The notes under the pieces were generated by a model. That model was not told the DNA's origin, searched no databases, and was given only the letters and a program-made list of their open reading frames with translations. A DNA stretch of 64,000 nt, from NCBI GenBank assembly GCA_016711435.1, contig JADJSY010000084.1, forward strand, positions 32,950 to 96,949, read 5' to 3'. Made by a program: the position numbers and the translations under genes. Positions 62,669-64,000 of the stretch are shown piece after piece (within the stretch, counting starts at the first letter, position 1; each line of letters opens with the position of its first letter). This stretch comes from Lewinellaceae bacterium. GTDB lineage: Bacteria > Bacteroidota > Bacteroidia > Chitinophagales > Saprospiraceae.

Positions 62669-64000
62669 TTACTGAAGAATCGTTGCCTTCGTGGCCAGCA
62701 TCGCCCTGCATCTCGGCGAGGCTTGGGCCTCCTAATACACACACACGCAATACCGGCGGTACCGGAAGCGGAGATCATCACCCATTTTTCGTTGCCGGAA
62801 GACGAATTTCCCGCCGTCGAGGACTTCCACGCTTTGTATTTATATTTACCGGAAAGCCGTGTAAGCGCGGCGTTTGCGATCAATCGCCACCCGTTACTTT
62901 TTAGCGATTCGGTGATGTGCAGGTCGTCGCGCTCCGAACGCGAAGGCGCCCACTTCGTCGTACACTTCCTGCTCAAAACTTTGACGGTTTTGCCGGTGCG
63001 GGCCATAAAGCCAAACACCATGAGACCGATCCAGACGCCGTCGCGTTCCCGAGATGTGGCCTTTAACTTTGCCAGACCGCCGGATTCTTCGCCACCCACG
63101 GACATCTTCTTTGGTCGCGATTTCTGACGTGTATTTGCGACCAACTTTGGTGATTTCTTGGCAGACCGAATTTTTCGGCCATTTTTTCAGTTTGTCCGTG
63201 ACGGAGAAGGTGAAAACAACTTTGCCCGACAGGCCTTTGTATTGTGGAGGTACAGCAACAGGATCAGCAGAATGTGGTGGCTGTCTAAAATTGCCGTCCT
63301 CATCATACATCCCGATGCGGTCGGCATCGCCGACTGATGGCTAAGCCGCCGGTGATTTTCGGGTTCTTTTTGATGGTTTCGCTGAGCGGTGTCAGGTTGC
63401 GGTGAATGGGTTCCGGCGCTTGTCCGTGCATCCGCGGGTTGTTGTCGCAATGCGGGAAGACGCATTTCGGCAGCAGTTTTTCACCACATTCTGGCCTGCC
63501 CCGTACATGGCGTCGTAGGCTACTTTACCGGCGGCGGCTTTGATCAGTTTCAGGTCAAAATTTTTGCCGGGCGATGTTTCAGGTACATACCTTCGAGGTC
63601 GACGTCCTGGAACAATTTCCTGTCCGCCAGTTCATTCAGCGGTAACAGACTTGGGATGCTGCCCGTTTCCGGGATCGGCGCTTCCAGTTCGGTAATATCG
63701 GAAGGCGAAGAAGGGCCGTAAGGGCTTCGGTTGTAACCGTTGTACGAAGGCGGATTGTGGCTGGCGAGTGACAACTGATACCGAGGTCGGCTTTTAACTG
63801 ACAACACCGAGGCTGATCATGGGCGTACTCCTAAAACCTTCTGCAACATGGCATTGATGCCGTAATGGCCGAAGTACGCGGGCGGTAACCGCGATGAATA
63901 TTTACCTCCAAAACGACGGTCGTGGCCGATGACGACTTTTTCATTTTTGTCTTTTTCATAAAAAGCGCGGTCGCTTCCGCTACACGCTTCACATTTTCTA
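62669..64000 (-). CDS. Phosphoglucomutase/phosphomannomutase, frameshifted and partial
   Basis: Minus-strand pieces of an alpha-D-phosphohexomutase: NEKVVIGHDRRFGGKYSS, the phospho-Ser loop ASHNPPSYNGY, IPETGSIPSLLPLNELADRK, the metal-binding ISGDADRIGMYDEDGN region (broken), GLSGKVVFTFSVTDKLKKWP, KYTSEIATKEDV, the sugar loop GGEESGGLA, ERDGVWIGLMVFGFMARTGK, and the phosphate-binding RASGTEP region near the end. It interconverts hexose 1- and 6-phosphates for envelope glycan precursors. The N-terminus lies beyond the window. At least ten indels occur in 1.3 kb. Confidence 0.85.

Noticed and set aside
62597..63127. 176-codon + strand frame near the end
   Set aside because: Antisense shadow of the phosphoglucomutase.

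Overview
The window looks like a chromosomal contig from a member of the Bacteroidota. The evidence is a gldN gliding/secretion gene, two secreted proteins with C-terminal type IX secretion (T9SS) sorting domains, several TAnnTTTG promoter -7 boxes, a DUF4112 protein, and a PspC/GIN-domain protein paired with a PadR regulator. Saprospirales-like affiliation is only a guess. No phage, plasmid, transposase, CRISPR or rRNA operon is visible. One tRNA gene, tRNA-Gly(CCC), is present.

Positions 1-8275 form a purine (urate) catabolism cluster, all on the + strand. It holds the 3' end of the xanthine dehydrogenase molybdenum subunit, allantoinase, allantoicase, a membrane urate oxidase with a fused cytochrome c (PuuD), a UraD-UraH fusion, a TIM-barrel lyase-like DUF6986 protein and XdhC. 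Together these take xanthine through urate, hydroxyisourate, OHCU and allantoin to allantoate, then to urea plus ureidoglycolate. No classical ureidoglycolate lyase or urease is seen, so the DUF6986 protein is a candidate for handling the last C2 unit.

Positions 8.3-31 kb hold housekeeping and envelope genes: VOC protein, Tat-exported amine oxidase, LysM glucosaminidase lipoprotein, DUF4112, an orphan RND/HlyD adaptor, SPOR-like protein, GNAT, delta-60 T9SS protein, tRNA-Gly, a broken EEP nuclease, AcpH, YchF, two HADs, an acyltransferase, a flippase-like membrane protein with heptose adenylyltransferase, DoxX, a VWA protein, an SDR and RtcB. Positions 31-47 kb hold a GH3-family protein, a betaine-lipid pair (btaA/btaB), a HmuY-like T9SS protein, PadR-PspC, MATE, an O-methyltransferase-like gene, an outer-membrane protein, a sugar porter and a lipoprotein. 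Positions 47-56.5 kb hold HisB, GmhB, GldN, a four-helix-bundle protein, LipB, CTP synthase and TcdA. From about 56.8 kb to the end (PEP synthase, a GHL10 glycosidase, LpxD, GNAT, phosphoglucomutase) the sequence carries many frameshifts in core genes. This looks like poor consensus quality near a contig end, not gene decay.

The most unusual feature is the intergenic DNA. Almost every gap is filled with degenerate short-word repeats (at least ten word families) that form inverted repeats of 100-440 bp. They obey a polarity rule: the G-rich/C-poor arm is always on the left and the C-rich arm on the right, so each gene is followed on its sense strand by G-rich words. The repeats frequently supply the gene's own stop codon. 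Several composite or MITE-like elements recur at multiple sites. I regard this repeat system as the best candidate for something undescribed.
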